Source of the DNA: Ectopseudomonas composti
Lineage (GTDB): Bacteria; Pseudomonadota; Gammaproteobacteria; Pseudomonadales; Pseudomonadaceae
Direction: 5' to 3'
Assembly (NCBI GenBank): GCA_946886245.1
Contig: CAMPIF010000154.1
Location: 1 to 8,806 of the forward strand
Length of the DNA stretch: 8,806 bases
The translations under genes and the position numbers were made by a program. The notes under the pieces were generated by a model. It saw nothing but the letters and a program-made list of their open reading frames with translations. It made no database searches and was not told the DNA's origin. Shown here one piece after another: positions 1-7,640 of the stretch (the first letter of the stretch is position 1; each line of letters opens with the position of its first letter).

Positions 1-15
1 TGGATGAACTGGGGC

Positions 16-67
16 GTAGCCCGGATGCAATCCGGGGCCGAGATCGACCCGCATTGCATCCGGCTAC
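16..67. repeat. REP-like inverted repeat 3' of algA, end of the operon
   Basis: Bases 16-31 and 53-67 form an inverted repeat of about 15 bp that pairs fully apart from one extra base in the left arm. The left arm also contains a small perfect hairpin, CCCGGAT at 20-26 and ATCCGGG at 30-36 around a 3-base loop. The element starts 7 nt after the algA stop codon. Short palindromes containing CGGATGCAATCCGG are, from memory, common extragenic elements in Pseudomonas. Here it probably folds at the 3' end of the operon mRNA, protecting it or helping end transcription. No clear T-run follows on the minus strand, so I do not call it a simple intrinsic terminator. Confidence 0.6.
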
Positions 68-74
68 TAACAGC

Positions 75-1511
75 TCAGTGGGCGGCGCCAGCGGCTAGCG
101 CATCGCTGCGGCCGTACACGTCTTCCAGGCGCTCGATATCGTCCTCGCCCAGGTAGGTGCCGGACTGCACCTCGATGATCTCCAGCGGGATCTTGCCCGG
201 GTTGGAGAGGCGGTGCACCGAGGTCATCGGGATGTAGGTGGACTGGTTTTCGGTGAGCAGGAACTCACGGTCGTCGCAGGTCACCTTGGCCGTACCGGAC
301 ACCACGATCCAGTGCTCGGCACGGTGGTGGTGCATCTGCAGCGACAGCTGTGCGCCCGGCTTGACGGTGATGTGCTTGACCTGGAAACGACCGCCCATGT
401 CCACCGAGTCGTACGAGCCCCACGGGCGATACACCTCGCAGTGGTTCTGGGTCTCGCAGCGGCCCTGCGCGTCGAGCTTGCCGACCAGTTTCTTGACGTC
501 CTGCACGCGATCCTTGTGCGCCACCATCATGGCGTCCTTGGTTTCCACGACGACGATATCGTCCAGGCCCAGCACCGAGACCAGCTTGCCGTTGCCGTGG
601 ATCAGGCAGTTGCGGCTGTCCTCGAGCACCACGTCGCCCTTGGTCACGTTGCCGGCGTCGTCCTTGTCGTGCACCTCCCAGATCGACGACCAACTGCCCA
701 CGTCGTTCCAGCCGGCGGCCAGCGGCACCACGCAGGCGCGGCTGGTCTTCTCCATCACCGCGTAGTCGATGGAGTTGTCCGGGCAGCAGGCGAAGGTGGC
801 TGGGTCGATGGCGATCTGCGTACCGTCGCGCTGGCTGCGTTCCAGGGCCAGCAGGCAGGTGTCGTAGATGTCCACGTCGTGATGCTTGAGCTCTTCGAGG
901 AAGCGGCTGGCGCGGAACAGGAACATGCCGCTGTTCCAGTAATAGTCGCCGCTGTTCACATACTCGGTGGCGCGTTGGGCGTCGGGTTTTTCGACGAAGC
1001 TGGCGACGCGCGCCACGCCGTCGGGCAGGGTGCCGTCGGCCTGGCCGCGGATGTAGCCGTAGCCGGTTTCCGGACGGTCGGCCGGTACGCCGAACAGCAC
1101 CATCTCGCCTTTTTCGGCGGCCACGGTGGCCAGTGCCAGGGCCTGGCGGAAGGCTTGCTGGTCGTCCAGTACGTGATCGGCCGGCAGCACCAGCATCAGT
1201 TCGTCACGACCTTCGGCGACCAGCTGCAGGGCGGCCATGGCCACGGCGGGGGCGGTGTTGCGGCCGAACGGCTCGAGCAGCAGCATCTGCGTCTGCTGAC
1301 CGATCTGCTCCAGTTGCTCGAGCACGATGAAGCGGTGCTCCTGGTTGGCCACCAGCACTGGCGGTTGCATGCCGTCGAAGGAGAGGCGCTGCAGGGTCTG
1401 CTGGAACAGCGTCTGCTCACCGGTCAGGGCGAGGAACTGCTTGGGATACAGCTTGCGCGAAAGAGGCCAGAGTCGCGAGCCGCTGCCACCGGATAGGATG
1501 ATGGGGGTCAT
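75..1511 (-). CDS. algA: Bifunctional mannose-6-phosphate isomerase / GDP-mannose pyrophosphorylase AlgA
   Basis: This cytoplasmic enzyme (478 aa; P. aeruginosa AlgA is about 481) catalyses two steps of alginate precursor synthesis: fructose-6-phosphate to mannose-6-phosphate, and mannose-1-phosphate plus GTP to GDP-mannose. AlgC makes the step between them and is encoded elsewhere. The N-terminal nucleotidyltransferase domain (about 1-285) has the pyrophosphorylase signature GGSGSRLWPLSR at residues 8-19, followed by PKQF at 23-26, and the sugar-phosphate motif FVEKP at 172-176. The C-terminal cupin isomerase domain (about 345-470) has YRPWGSY at 361-367 and the metal-binding motif QMHHHRAEHW at 392-401, with a conserved His at 433. 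This arrangement is the type II PMI-GMP family. An AGGAGA site at 1521-1526, 9 nt upstream, supports the start. It is the last gene of the operon. PslB/WbpW-type paralogues share this architecture, but the location next to algF settles the name. Confidence 0.97.
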   Translation of the reverse strand: MTPIILSGGSGSRLWPLSRKLYPKQFLALTGEQTLFQQTLQRLSFDGMQPPVLVANQEHRFIVLEQLEQIGQQTQMLLLEPFGRNTAPAVAMAALQLVAEGRDELMLVLPADHVLDDQQAFRQALALATVAAEKGEMVLFGVPADRPETGYGYIRGQADGTLPDGVARVASFVEKPDAQRATEYVNSGDYYWNSGMFLFRASRFLEELKHHDVDIYDTCLLALERSQRDGTQIAIDPATFACCPDNSIDYAVMEKTSRACVVPLAAGWNDVGSWSSIWEVHDKDDAGNVTKGDVVLEDSRNCLIHGNGKLVSVLGLDDIVVVETKDAMMVAHKDRVQDVKKLVGKLDAQGRCETQNHCEVYRPWGSYDSVDMGGRFQVKHITVKPGAQLSLQMHHHRAEHWIVVSGTAKVTCDDREFLLTENQSTYIPMTSVHRLSNPGKIPLEIIEVQSGTYLGEDDIERLEDVYGRSDALAAGAAH

Positions 1512-1608
1512 GGTTGTGTCTCTCCTGAACGATTGATCAAGTGGTTTGCCCGTGTCGTGTCGGTGCGGCGTGTACCCGCCGTTTTCCTTGTTCTAGAAAC
1601 TCACTGCA
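1512..1608. other. algF-algA intergenic gap with small palindromes
   Basis: This 97-nt gap is wider than the 10-26 nt gaps at the tightly packed junctions of this operon. It holds a 5-bp hairpin (CGGCG at 1566-1570, CGCCG at 1577-1581) and two 8-bp palindromes, TTCTAGAA at 1591-1598 and TTGATCAA at 1533-1540. The algA ribosome binding site lies at 1521-1526. I see no convincing promoter or minus-strand terminator. algA is most likely transcribed by read-through from algF. Confidence 0.4.
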
Positions 1609-2262
1609 TCAACCGTCGATGGGGCGCTTGACCCATACCGGCGACAACTTGCCCTGACCACCGGTGACGAACAGGCTGACCACTTCGCCGCGTTCCAGCG
1701 TTACCGGTTTCAGGTCGGCGACCTTGCGTTCGCCGTCGAACAGCGCCAGGCTGACCTTGACCGGGTTGATCTCGCGGTCGCCACGGCCGTCCGGCTTCAC
1801 ATCGGCGACCACGTCGGTCTTGCCGTCGGCGGTTTTCAGGCTGAGGGTGCTGTCAGTCAGGTTCTGCACGCGCAGCAGGGCTTTCTGCCGGCTGGTGAAG
1901 GGCGGCTCCTCGACCAGGCGCGGCTTGGCGCCGGTCTGGCTGACCAGGGTGTAGTAACGCGCGGCCTGCAGATCCACCGGCATCTGCGCGTTGCCCACCT
2001 GGGCCTGATAGCTGCCGGCCGGGAGGAACTTGAAGTCGCTCGAACCCAGCGGCGAGATCTGCTTGAGTTGGGTCTGGCCGACGCTGACATCGAGTTCGGC
2101 GCTGCTGGCGTTGTAGGCACGGACGAAGGCCGAACCCTTGGGTGCCTTGGGCCCGTAGAGGGCGCCGTCATCGGCATGCGCCTGAAGCATGCCGAGGCCC
2201 AGGCCCAGGGCCAGGGCGCAGGCGCTCAGAGTGAAACGACGCAGGGTGGTGTGAGTGTTCAT
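1609..2262 (-). CDS. algF: Alginate O-acetylation protein AlgF (periplasmic)
   Basis: AlgF is a periplasmic protein required for O-acetylation of alginate together with AlgI, AlgJ and AlgX; it has no known catalytic motif and is thought to act as an adaptor. The protein is 217 aa, close to the 216 aa of P. aeruginosa. The start at 2262 is chosen because a strong AAGGAGG lies 8 nt upstream (2271-2277) and because the product then begins with a clear signal peptide: Arg8-Arg9, a hydrophobic Ala/Leu/Gly core at about 11-26, and an AHA cleavage site ending at residue 30. The frame stays open up to an ATG at 2349, but that start would lie inside algJ and would place a charged, non-secretory stretch before the signal. 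The mature part is rich in short beta-like segments, with a conserved ALYGPKAP segment near its start (34-41). The gap to the algJ stop is 26 nt. Confidence 0.95.
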   Translation of the reverse strand: MNTHTTLRRFTLSACALALGLGLGMLQAHADDGALYGPKAPKGSAFVRAYNASSAELDVSVGQTQLKQISPLGSSDFKFLPAGSYQAQVGNAQMPVDLQAARYYTLVSQTGAKPRLVEEPPFTSRQKALLRVQNLTDSTLSLKTADGKTDVVADVKPDGRGDREINPVKVSLALFDGERKVADLKPVTLERGEVVSLFVTGGQGKLSPVWVKRPIDG

Positions 2263-2270
2263 CGGATAGT

Positions 2271-2277
2271 CCTCCTT
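2271..2277 (-). promoter_or_regulatory. Ribosome binding site that fixes the algF start
   Basis: On the minus strand this reads AAGGAGG, an almost full match to the 16S anti-Shine-Dalgarno sequence, 8 nt before the ATG at 2262-2260. It decides in favour of this ATG over the upstream in-frame ATG at 2349, which lies inside algJ. Confidence 0.85.
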
Positions 2278-2288
2278 GGGGGGATGAA

Positions 2289-3422
2289 TCAGTGACTGGC
2301 AGCAGCCAGCCCCTGGCGCTCGCCGCCGTCTTTGAGTGCGGTGAGCCATTGCGGGTCGAAATCGGTGAAATCGCTGGCCATCGGCAGGTAGCGCTCGGGG
2401 AATTCCCAGATCACCAGCTGTGGTGGGTTGTTCTTCAGCTCGTCGCTTTGCAGGTACTTGAGCATCGGTACCAGCGGGCCGCCGCCTTCCTCGGCGTGGT
2501 TGGCCAGGTCGCGTTGCAGGTGCTGGCGCAGGGCACCCGCGAAGTTCCAGGCCGGGTTGGCGCTGTAGCTGGTGCCGACCAGCGTCACCGGCAGGTCGCT
2601 GTCGCCGAACAGGTCGTCGCCGCTGCCGTCGGCGGCGTGGGTTTCGCGCTGCTGCAGGCGGTCGGCCTGCGGCATCAGGCTTTCGAACAGCGGCGCCAGC
2701 GGCAGGAAGCGGGTCAGGTCGCCCTGGTGCGAGCGGGTTTGCACGGTCTCGGTGACGAACTGCTGTGGCTCACCGCGCAGCTGCATGGCGCTGTGCACCA
2801 CCTCGCTCAGGGCGCGGGCCGTGATGTCGGCCCCTTCCGGGGTCCAGTGGGTGTCGGTGCGCAGGAACATCGGCGCCTCGCGCTTGGCTGCCTGCAGCGG
2901 GCCGAGCAGGTCCGGCGCGGCGATCCCGGCGTTACGCACCGCGCGGTGAAAACGCGGGTACAGGCTGCGCTGCAGCGCGCTGGGGCGATGGCTGCCGGTG
3001 TGCTCCGGGTACAGGCGTGTCTTGGCCGGGACGATGGCCAGCAGCAGCTGGATATCGCGTTTCTCCAGCTGGCGCTGTACACCACGGATCAGCGCCAGGT
3101 TGTCGCGCAGCTGGCGCTGACCGTCGGCCAGCGGATCGAACTCCTCGTCCGAGTACAGCCAGCCGTCTTCGCCGACCACCAGGCCGCTGCGGCCTTCGCC
3201 GAACGCCAGGTATTCGAGGGCGGCCCAGAGGTTGATGCCAGCCTGCTTGAGCGGGAAGTTCTCGTCGTAGTGACGCTCGATGCTCTTGGCCAGGCGGCCG
3301 TCGAGCACGCTCGGCTGCGCCGGCATGCGGTAGGCGCCGAGCTTGCTCAGAGCCAGCAGGCTGACTGGCAACAGCAGCAGGGCGAACAGCGCGACATACA
3401 GGGTCTTGATGGGGCGGTTCAT
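2289..3422 (-). CDS. algJ: Alginate O-acetyltransferase AlgJ (SGNH-like, membrane-anchored)
   Basis: AlgJ is an SGNH-hydrolase-like protein facing the periplasm that takes part in passing acetyl groups from the AlgI route toward alginate. The product is 377 aa (P. aeruginosa about 391). A hydrophobic signal-anchor spans about residues 8-27. The catalytic DxHW motif is seen as Asp190, His192 and Trp193 (TDTHWTPEGA), and the serine motif is GTSYS at 283-287, with Ser285 the likely nucleophile by comparison with AlgX. A conserved NNPPQLVIWEFPERYLP segment lies at 331-347. The ATG is preceded by GGAGG at 3429-3433, 6 nt upstream. The gap to the algI stop is 13 nt, so translational coupling is likely. 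It is a divergent paralogue of AlgX but lacks that protein's C-terminal carbohydrate-binding module. Confidence 0.95.
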   Translation of the reverse strand: MNRPIKTLYVALFALLLLPVSLLALSKLGAYRMPAQPSVLDGRLAKSIERHYDENFPLKQAGINLWAALEYLAFGEGRSGLVVGEDGWLYSDEEFDPLADGQRQLRDNLALIRGVQRQLEKRDIQLLLAIVPAKTRLYPEHTGSHRPSALQRSLYPRFHRAVRNAGIAAPDLLGPLQAAKREAPMFLRTDTHWTPEGADITARALSEVVHSAMQLRGEPQQFVTETVQTRSHQGDLTRFLPLAPLFESLMPQADRLQQRETHAADGSGDDLFGDSDLPVTLVGTSYSANPAWNFAGALRQHLQRDLANHAEEGGGPLVPMLKYLQSDELKNNPPQLVIWEFPERYLPMASDFTDFDPQWLTALKDGGERQGLAAASH

Positions 3423-3435
3423 GCTCGGCCTCCGC

Positions 3436-4887
3436 TCAGAACTGGAAGTACAGGAAGGGGGAGTAGCTCTGCGCCGAGAGCTTGAGCAGCGAGGCGCAGA
3501 ACAACAGCAGCAGGGCGCCGCGCACGGCCACCAGGCGCAGGTCGATGGCCTGCAGGGCGACGCCGGCGCTGGCCAGGGTCAGGCCCGGTTCATGGCTACG
3601 ACTGGCAAGGAACTGGCGGGCGCCGTTGACGGCGATCACCACCCAGGCCAGCACCAGAGTGACCATCTGCAGCCCGGTGATGTGCGCCTGGGTCAGCTCG
3701 CTCAGGTGCCAATCAGCGAAACTGAACAGGGCGGCGTACATGCGCCCGGCCACCTCCAGGTTCTCGGCACGGAAGATCACCCAACCGAGCATCACCAGCA
3801 GCAGGGTGAAGGCCCATTTCAGCGGGTTGAACACAGTCGCTGCGGCTTTCACGCCGAGCGCTCGTTCGATGGCCAGCCACATGCCGTGCCAGGCGCCCCA
3901 GATCAGGAAGGTCCAGTTGGCGCCGTGCCAGAAACCGCCCAGCAGCATGGTCAGAAACAGGTTGCGGTAGGTGTTGAAGGTGCCGTGACGGTTGCCGCCC
4001 AGCGGTACGTAGAGGTAGTCACGCAGCCAGGTGGACAGGCTGATGTGCCAGCGCCGCCAGAACTCGGTGATCGACTGGCTGATATAGGGCTGGTTGAAGT
4101 TCTCCATGAAGCGAAAACCCATCATCAGACCCAGGCCGATGGCCATGTCGCTGTAGCCGGAGAAGTCGAAGTACAGCTGCGCGGTGTAGGCGATCATGCC
4201 CAGCCAGGCGTCGCCGGTGCTGGGGTTTTCCAGGGCGAAACAATGGTCTACCAGCGGCGCCAGGCTGTCGGCGATGAACACCTTCTTGACGAAACCCTGC
4301 ATGAAGCGCGTGGCGCCTTCGCTGAACTTGTCGAGGCTGTGGGTGCGGTCGGTGAACTGGTCGGCCAGGTCCTTGTAGCGCAGTACCGGGCCGGCGATCA
4401 GCTGGGGGAACAGGGCGATGAACGCGGCGAAGTTGATCAGGTTGCGCGTCGGTTCGGTGTCCTTGCGGTACACGTCGATCAGGTAGCTGATCGACTGGAA
4501 GATGTAGAAGGAAATACCGATCGGCAGGATGACCGACGTCAGCACGAAGGGCTCGAGACCGAAGGATTCGAGCACGGCATTGATGTTGGCCACGCCGAAG
4601 TTGGCGTACTTGAAGTAGCCCAGCGTGGCCAGGTTGCCGACCACCCCGGCCACCACCCAGCGGCGCGCCGCCTCGGTGCCGGCATGCGCCTGGATGCGCA
4701 GGCCGAAGACGTAGTTCCACAGCGTCACCGCAGCGAACAGCAGGAGGAAATCCACCCGCCACCAGGCATAGAAGGCGTAACTGCCGATCAGGATCAGCAG
4801 GTTGCGCCCGCGATTCGGGCACAGGTAGTACAGGCCGAGGAAGATCGGCAGGAACAGGAACAAAAAGACGTTGGATGAAAAAACCAT
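3436..4887 (-). CDS. algI: Alginate O-acetyltransferase AlgI (MBOAT integral membrane protein)
   Basis: AlgI is a polytopic inner-membrane protein of the membrane-bound O-acyltransferase (MBOAT) family, thought to move acetyl from a cytoplasmic donor across the membrane to AlgJ/AlgX. The product is 483 aa with many hydrophobic segments, starting with a helix at about 5-22. MBOAT hallmarks are visible: YFDFSGYSDMAIGL at 239-252, FWRRWHISLSTWLRDYLY at 276-293, and GGFWHGANWTFLIWG at 317-331, with the presumed catalytic His321 (His322 in P. aeruginosa). GGAGAA at 4894-4899, 6 nt before the ATG, supports the start. It is shorter than the roughly 520 aa of P. aeruginosa AlgI; the difference appears to be in the C-terminal region, and the MBOAT core is intact. 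algJ follows at once, while a wide repeat-bearing gap separates it from algL upstream. Confidence 0.96.
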   Translation of the reverse strand: MVFSSNVFLFLFLPIFLGLYYLCPNRGRNLLILIGSYAFYAWWRVDFLLLFAAVTLWNYVFGLRIQAHAGTEAARRWVVAGVVGNLATLGYFKYANFGVANINAVLESFGLEPFVLTSVILPIGISFYIFQSISYLIDVYRKDTEPTRNLINFAAFIALFPQLIAGPVLRYKDLADQFTDRTHSLDKFSEGATRFMQGFVKKVFIADSLAPLVDHCFALENPSTGDAWLGMIAYTAQLYFDFSGYSDMAIGLGLMMGFRFMENFNQPYISQSITEFWRRWHISLSTWLRDYLYVPLGGNRHGTFNTYRNLFLTMLLGGFWHGANWTFLIWGAWHGMWLAIERALGVKAAATVFNPLKWAFTLLLVMLGWVIFRAENLEVAGRMYAALFSFADWHLSELTQAHITGLQMVTLVLAWVVIAVNGARQFLASRSHEPGLTLASAGVALQAIDLRLVAVRGALLLLFCASLLKLSAQSYSPFLYFQF

Positions 4888-5040
4888 CCGTGCTTCTCCG
4901 TGAACAGCCGGGGCAGCGCCCCCCTTTCCCCCCGCGAGCGGAGGGGTTGTTTTGTTGCGTCCTGTAAGAGCGGCTGGGCGGCATTCCGCTTTAGCCGCGA
5001 AAAAAATCGCGGCTGAAGCCGCTCCTACAAGTGCAGTGCA
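4888..5040. other. algL-algI intergenic region, 153 nt
   Basis: Most junctions of the operon are 10-26 nt, so this one is unusually wide. Reading in the direction of transcription it holds a nested hairpin repeat (5029-4963), a G-rich stretch at about 4946-4919, and the algI ribosome binding site at 4899-4894. From memory, an internal promoter has been proposed upstream of algI in P. aeruginosa. I see no convincing sigma-70 or extracytoplasmic sigma boxes here. Confidence 0.5.
4963..5029. repeat. Nested hairpin repeat (GGAGCGGCTTCAGCCGCGA type)
   Basis: The outer arms 4963-4975 and 5017-5029 are 13 bp and pair with one mismatch. Inside them a perfect 8-bp stem, AGCCGCGA at 4993-5000 and TCGCGGCT at 5007-5014, encloses a loop of six A residues (T on the transcribed strand). 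The right arm continues into GAAGCCGC, which can form an alternative hairpin with the inner stem. The sequence resembles, from memory, a dispersed short palindromic element frequent between genes in some Pseudomonas genomes. Within the operon mRNA it would fold strongly between algL and algI. No T-run follows the outer stem on the minus strand, so full termination is not expected. Confidence 0.7.
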
Positions 5041-6117
5041 TCAGCGCCCGTCACCGAAGACCTGGGTCACCTCGCCACCGAGGCGGAAGCTGTTGAACGG
5101 CCCCATCTCCTGGTTCAGTTCGCGGGTCTCTTCGCTGCAGGCGTAGAGGCTGCAGTAGGGCGCCAGCCAGGCGTACTTGTAGTCCTTGCGCAGCTCGCTC
5201 ATGTCCTGCTTGGAGCCGGTGCGCTGGGCGAACGCAGCCGGGTCGCGCGCGCCTTGCAGCACACGTTCTGCCAGGCGCTGCAGGGCGCCGTGGTTCTCGC
5301 CACGCAGGTCGACTTCATTGGCCTCGGCAAATGCCGCGATCATCGCCAGCGGTGGCAAGGCGTAGTTGTGGTAGGCGAGGGCGCGATGGCTGCGGCGCAT
5401 CTCGTTGGCCAGGTAGCCCTCGTCGTCGACCTGATTGGCGGCGATGCGGAACTGGCCCACGGACCAGTCGAACAGGTCGCGGCGATCATCGATCACCGCC
5501 ACCGCCATCACCGACCAGGCAGCCCAGTAGCTGTGGTTGTTGATCTTCTTCAGCGGCAGGTCGCTCCACTCGCGCACCGTGTGCTCGGCCAGGCGGGTGA
5601 ACCAGGCCTCGATGCGTGCGCTCTGTTGCGGGTAGGCGGCCAGCGGCTGCGACTCGGAAAATTTCAGGCGTAGCCAGGCGCCGGCCAGGCTGCCGAGCGC
5701 CCATTTGCGCATCGACTTGCCGGTGTGGTTGAACTGCTCGGACTCCAGCGCATCGGCGCTGGCCCACTGGTCCAGCCATTCGATGGCACATTCCAGGCGC
5801 TCGCGCTGACCGGTACGCATGTAGCCGGTGATCATCCGCCCGGCCTCCTTTTCCAGGCGGGTGATGTGCGCGGTCTGCTTGCGGAAGTTCTTCTCCGCCT
5901 GGCGATTGAGCGTGGCGCGCGCGCTGTCGGAGCCCTCGTACTTGCTGGTGAACTGCAATTCACCGGTGTAGGGCTGCGGTACCGCCGGGCAGGCGGGCGC
6001 CTTGCCGTCGCGCTGGTCAACGGCGGCGTAGTAGCCCGCCGGCGGTTGCAGTTCGGCAAAGGCCGGGCCGCTGAGCAGCAACGCCATGAGAGTGAGTGGA
6101 GCGAGTCGTTTGGGCAT
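5041..6117 (-). CDS. algL: Alginate lyase AlgL (periplasmic, PL5 family)
   Basis: AlgL cleaves (1-4)-linked mannuronate bonds by beta-elimination. In producing bacteria it clears alginate that accumulates in the periplasm. The product is 358 aa (P. aeruginosa 367). An N-terminal signal peptide (Lys3-Arg4, hydrophobic 6-18) ends near GPAFA at residue 21. Conserved active-site residues fit P. aeruginosa numbering with a constant offset of 7: Lys59 in [10 protein letters not shown], His195 and Trp198 in NNHSYW, Arg242, and Tyr249 in [13 protein letters not shown]. The fold is expected to be an (alpha/alpha) barrel. The start has AGGAGG at 6123-6128, 5 nt upstream, which overlaps the first base of the algX stop codon. 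The gap to algX is only 10 nt, so coupled translation is likely. Confidence 0.96.
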   Translation of the reverse strand: MPKRLAPLTLMALLLSGPAFAELQPPAGYYAAVDQRDGKAPACPAVPQPYTGELQFTSKYEGSDSARATLNRQAEKNFRKQTAHITRLEKEAGRMITGYMRTGQRERLECAIEWLDQWASADALESEQFNHTGKSMRKWALGSLAGAWLRLKFSESQPLAAYPQQSARIEAWFTRLAEHTVREWSDLPLKKINNHSYWAAWSVMAVAVIDDRRDLFDWSVGQFRIAANQVDDEGYLANEMRRSHRALAYHNYALPPLAMIAAFAEANEVDLRGENHGALQRLAERVLQGARDPAAFAQRTGSKQDMSELRKDYKYAWLAPYCSLYACSEETRELNQEMGPFNSFRLGGEVTQVFGDGR

Positions 6118-6122
6118 GGGAG

Positions 6123-6128
6123 CCTCCT
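6123..6128 (-). promoter_or_regulatory. algL ribosome binding site overlapping the algX stop codon
   Basis: On the minus strand this reads AGGAGG, 5 nt before the algL ATG. Its first base is the last base of the algX TGA (6130-6128), so ribosomes ending algX are placed directly on the algL start signal. Confidence 0.8.
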
Positions 6129-7558
6129 CAGTCGTTCGCGCGGTGCTGCGCGACCTGCTGGCCGGGCCCGCTAGGGCGTTGGCACAGGCTGGCCTGGACT
6201 TTCAGGTCGTCGGCGCTGTCCTCGGGCTTCTGGATTTCCAGGGCGAAGAAGTTCTGCTCACCCCAGCCCGGTTCGTCACGCAGTTCGACGGCGAAGCGGC
6301 CGTCGGTGTCGACGGTGTTGGGTTTCTCCAGCTTGAGCTGTTCGCGGCGGCCGTTGAGGTACCAGATGGTGGCGTCGACGCGCTTGACCGACGGATCGCT
6401 GAAACGCAGGTCGAGTTGGTGGCGATTGCCGGCCAGGGTCAGCAGCTTGTTCTGGCCGTTGACGAGAATTTCGTTGCTGCCCGGATGCAGGCGTTTCTCG
6501 CTGGCGAGCAGCTCGGTCTGGCCGCTGCAGCCGTTGTTCAGGCTGGCCATCAGTTGGCGGTGGATCTTGTCCGAGGCCAGGTCGTAGAGCGGCGAAAATT
6601 CCCAGATCAGGACCTTCGGCGGGTCGTTCTGGAAGGCATCGCTGGCCAGGTACTCGAGCATCGCGCCCTCCAGGCCACCGCCGGGGAAGGCGGCGTTGAG
6701 CACGTCGGTGCCCAGGTACTGTTCCAGGAAGCCGCCGAAGTTGTAGTTCTTGCCGCTGTGGCTGGTGCCGACCAGGGTGATCTGCGGGCTGCTGTCGTCG
6801 CCGAACAGCGCGTCGCCATCGCTGGCGTCCTTGGGCTCGGTGATGAACTGGTCGACGTACTGCACGGCGTAGCCGGTGCCGCACAGCTGGCTGGCGACGT
6901 TCTGCATGGTGCCGGTCTTGCCCATCAGGCCGACGCGCTCGGTAACGAACTCCTTGCGCGGAATGTCTTCGAAGCCGGGGATGCGCTTGACCGTCTCGGC
7001 CACCAGACGCGCGGTGCGCTCGGCACCGTAGGGTGTCCAGTGCTGGTCGCGGCGGAAGTAGAACTCTTTGTCGCTGTCCTCGTCGGTCAGCGGGACCAGA
7101 TCCGGCACCCAGATACCCAGCTGTTCGAAGCGGGTCAGCGCCTGGCGATAGTTGCGCAGCGCCTTGTCGTAGTCGAAGCGCTGATAGTCGGCCGGGCGCA
7201 GCTTGCTGCGATTGACCAGGCCGCGGGTCGGTTGATAGACCACCACCAGTTCCACGCCGCGCTGCTTGAGGCCGTCACGCAGTTCCTTCAGCCGCTGGTA
7301 GCCGACTTCGCTGGTGCCGAATTCGGTGCGCAGGTCTTCGACACTGCGAAACAGCCAGCCCTCGTCGGCATCCATCAGGGTGACGAAGTTCTTCATGTAG
7401 TTGGTGGTGTAACGGCTGGCGTCGTGCGCAGCCGGGCACAGCGAGCAGCAATCTTCCACCTGGTAGTGCGGCGCCTGGCGCTCTTCGGCCTGCAGGGTGC
7501 TGCCGAAGGCGGCGCAGGTCACTGCCAGGGCCAGGGTCTTGAGTGTGTGTGCGGTCAT
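6128..7558 (-). CDS. algX: Alginate O-acetyltransferase AlgX (periplasmic, SGNH-like plus CBM)
   Basis: AlgX is the periplasmic enzyme that transfers acetyl onto the mannuronate residues of alginate, and it is also part of the polymerisation/export complex. The product is 476 aa (P. aeruginosa 474). A signal peptide ends near residue 24 (STLQA, then EERQ). The SGNH-like domain carries Asp171, His173 and Trp174 ([10 protein letters not shown]) and the nucleophile Ser266 in GTSHS (264-268), matching Asp174/His176/Ser269 of P. aeruginosa. Cysteines 41/226 and 344/459 fit the two disulfides of the known structure. The C-terminal part (about 347-476) corresponds to the alginate-binding module. The ATG at 7558 is the first possible ATG after an in-frame stop, but its ribosome binding site is weak: only GAG at 7566-7568, 7 nt upstream. 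The preceding junction consists of repeat-like DNA. Confidence 0.95.
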   Translation of the reverse strand: MTAHTLKTLALAVTCAAFGSTLQAEERQAPHYQVEDCCSLCPAAHDASRYTTNYMKNFVTLMDADEGWLFRSVEDLRTEFGTSEVGYQRLKELRDGLKQRGVELVVVYQPTRGLVNRSKLRPADYQRFDYDKALRNYRQALTRFEQLGIWVPDLVPLTDEDSDKEFYFRRDQHWTPYGAERTARLVAETVKRIPGFEDIPRKEFVTERVGLMGKTGTMQNVASQLCGTGYAVQYVDQFITEPKDASDGDALFGDDSSPQITLVGTSHSGKNYNFGGFLEQYLGTDVLNAAFPGGGLEGAMLEYLASDAFQNDPPKVLIWEFSPLYDLASDKIHRQLMASLNNGCSGQTELLASEKRLHPGSNEILVNGQNKLLTLAGNRHQLDLRFSDPSVKRVDATIWYLNGRREQLKLEKPNTVDTDGRFAVELRDEPGWGEQNFFALEIQKPEDSADDLKVQASLCQRPSGPGQQVAQHRAND

Positions 7559-7640
7559 GGGAGGTCTCGTCAGTTGGTCAGAGCTCGATCACGATCTGCT
7601 GCGCGTCGGCCCAGCGGCGTTGAAGGCGGGCTCGGACTGC
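7559..7640. other. algG-algX junction, repeat-derived
   Basis: This 82-nt gap lies mostly inside the inverted-repeat-bounded element at 7581-7720. Only about the last 22 nt before algX (7580-7559) look like ordinary leader. I see no promoter and no strong Shine-Dalgarno sequence. Confidence 0.5.

Noticed and set aside
213..1496. Long plus-strand reading frame opposite algA
   Set aside because: It is a shadow of algA in GC-rich DNA: the composition is His/Val/Ala/Gln-rich and low-complexity, with no recognisable domain, and algA on the other strand is certain.
1566..1590. Small hairpin with following T-rich stretch in the algF-algA gap as terminator
   Set aside because: The stem is only 5 bp and the T-rich stretch lies on the wrong side for the minus-strand operon.
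2263..2349. Upstream in-frame ATG at 2349 for algF, adding 29 residues
   Set aside because: It lies inside algJ, would put an Arg-rich stretch before the signal peptide, and the ATG at 2262 has a near-perfect ribosome binding site.
2292..4878. Long plus-strand reading frames opposite algJ and algI (2292-3485 and 3343-4878)
   Set aside because: They are rich in Gln, Val, Gly and Ala with no family signature, and follow the codon bias of algJ and algI read backwards.
4921..4955. Plus-strand terminator-like hairpin (C-rich arm, GAGCGGAGGGG arm, then a T-rich run)
   Set aside because: It would act only on plus-strand transcription, for which there is no gene here. On the minus strand no T-run follows, so it would not end the alginate transcript.
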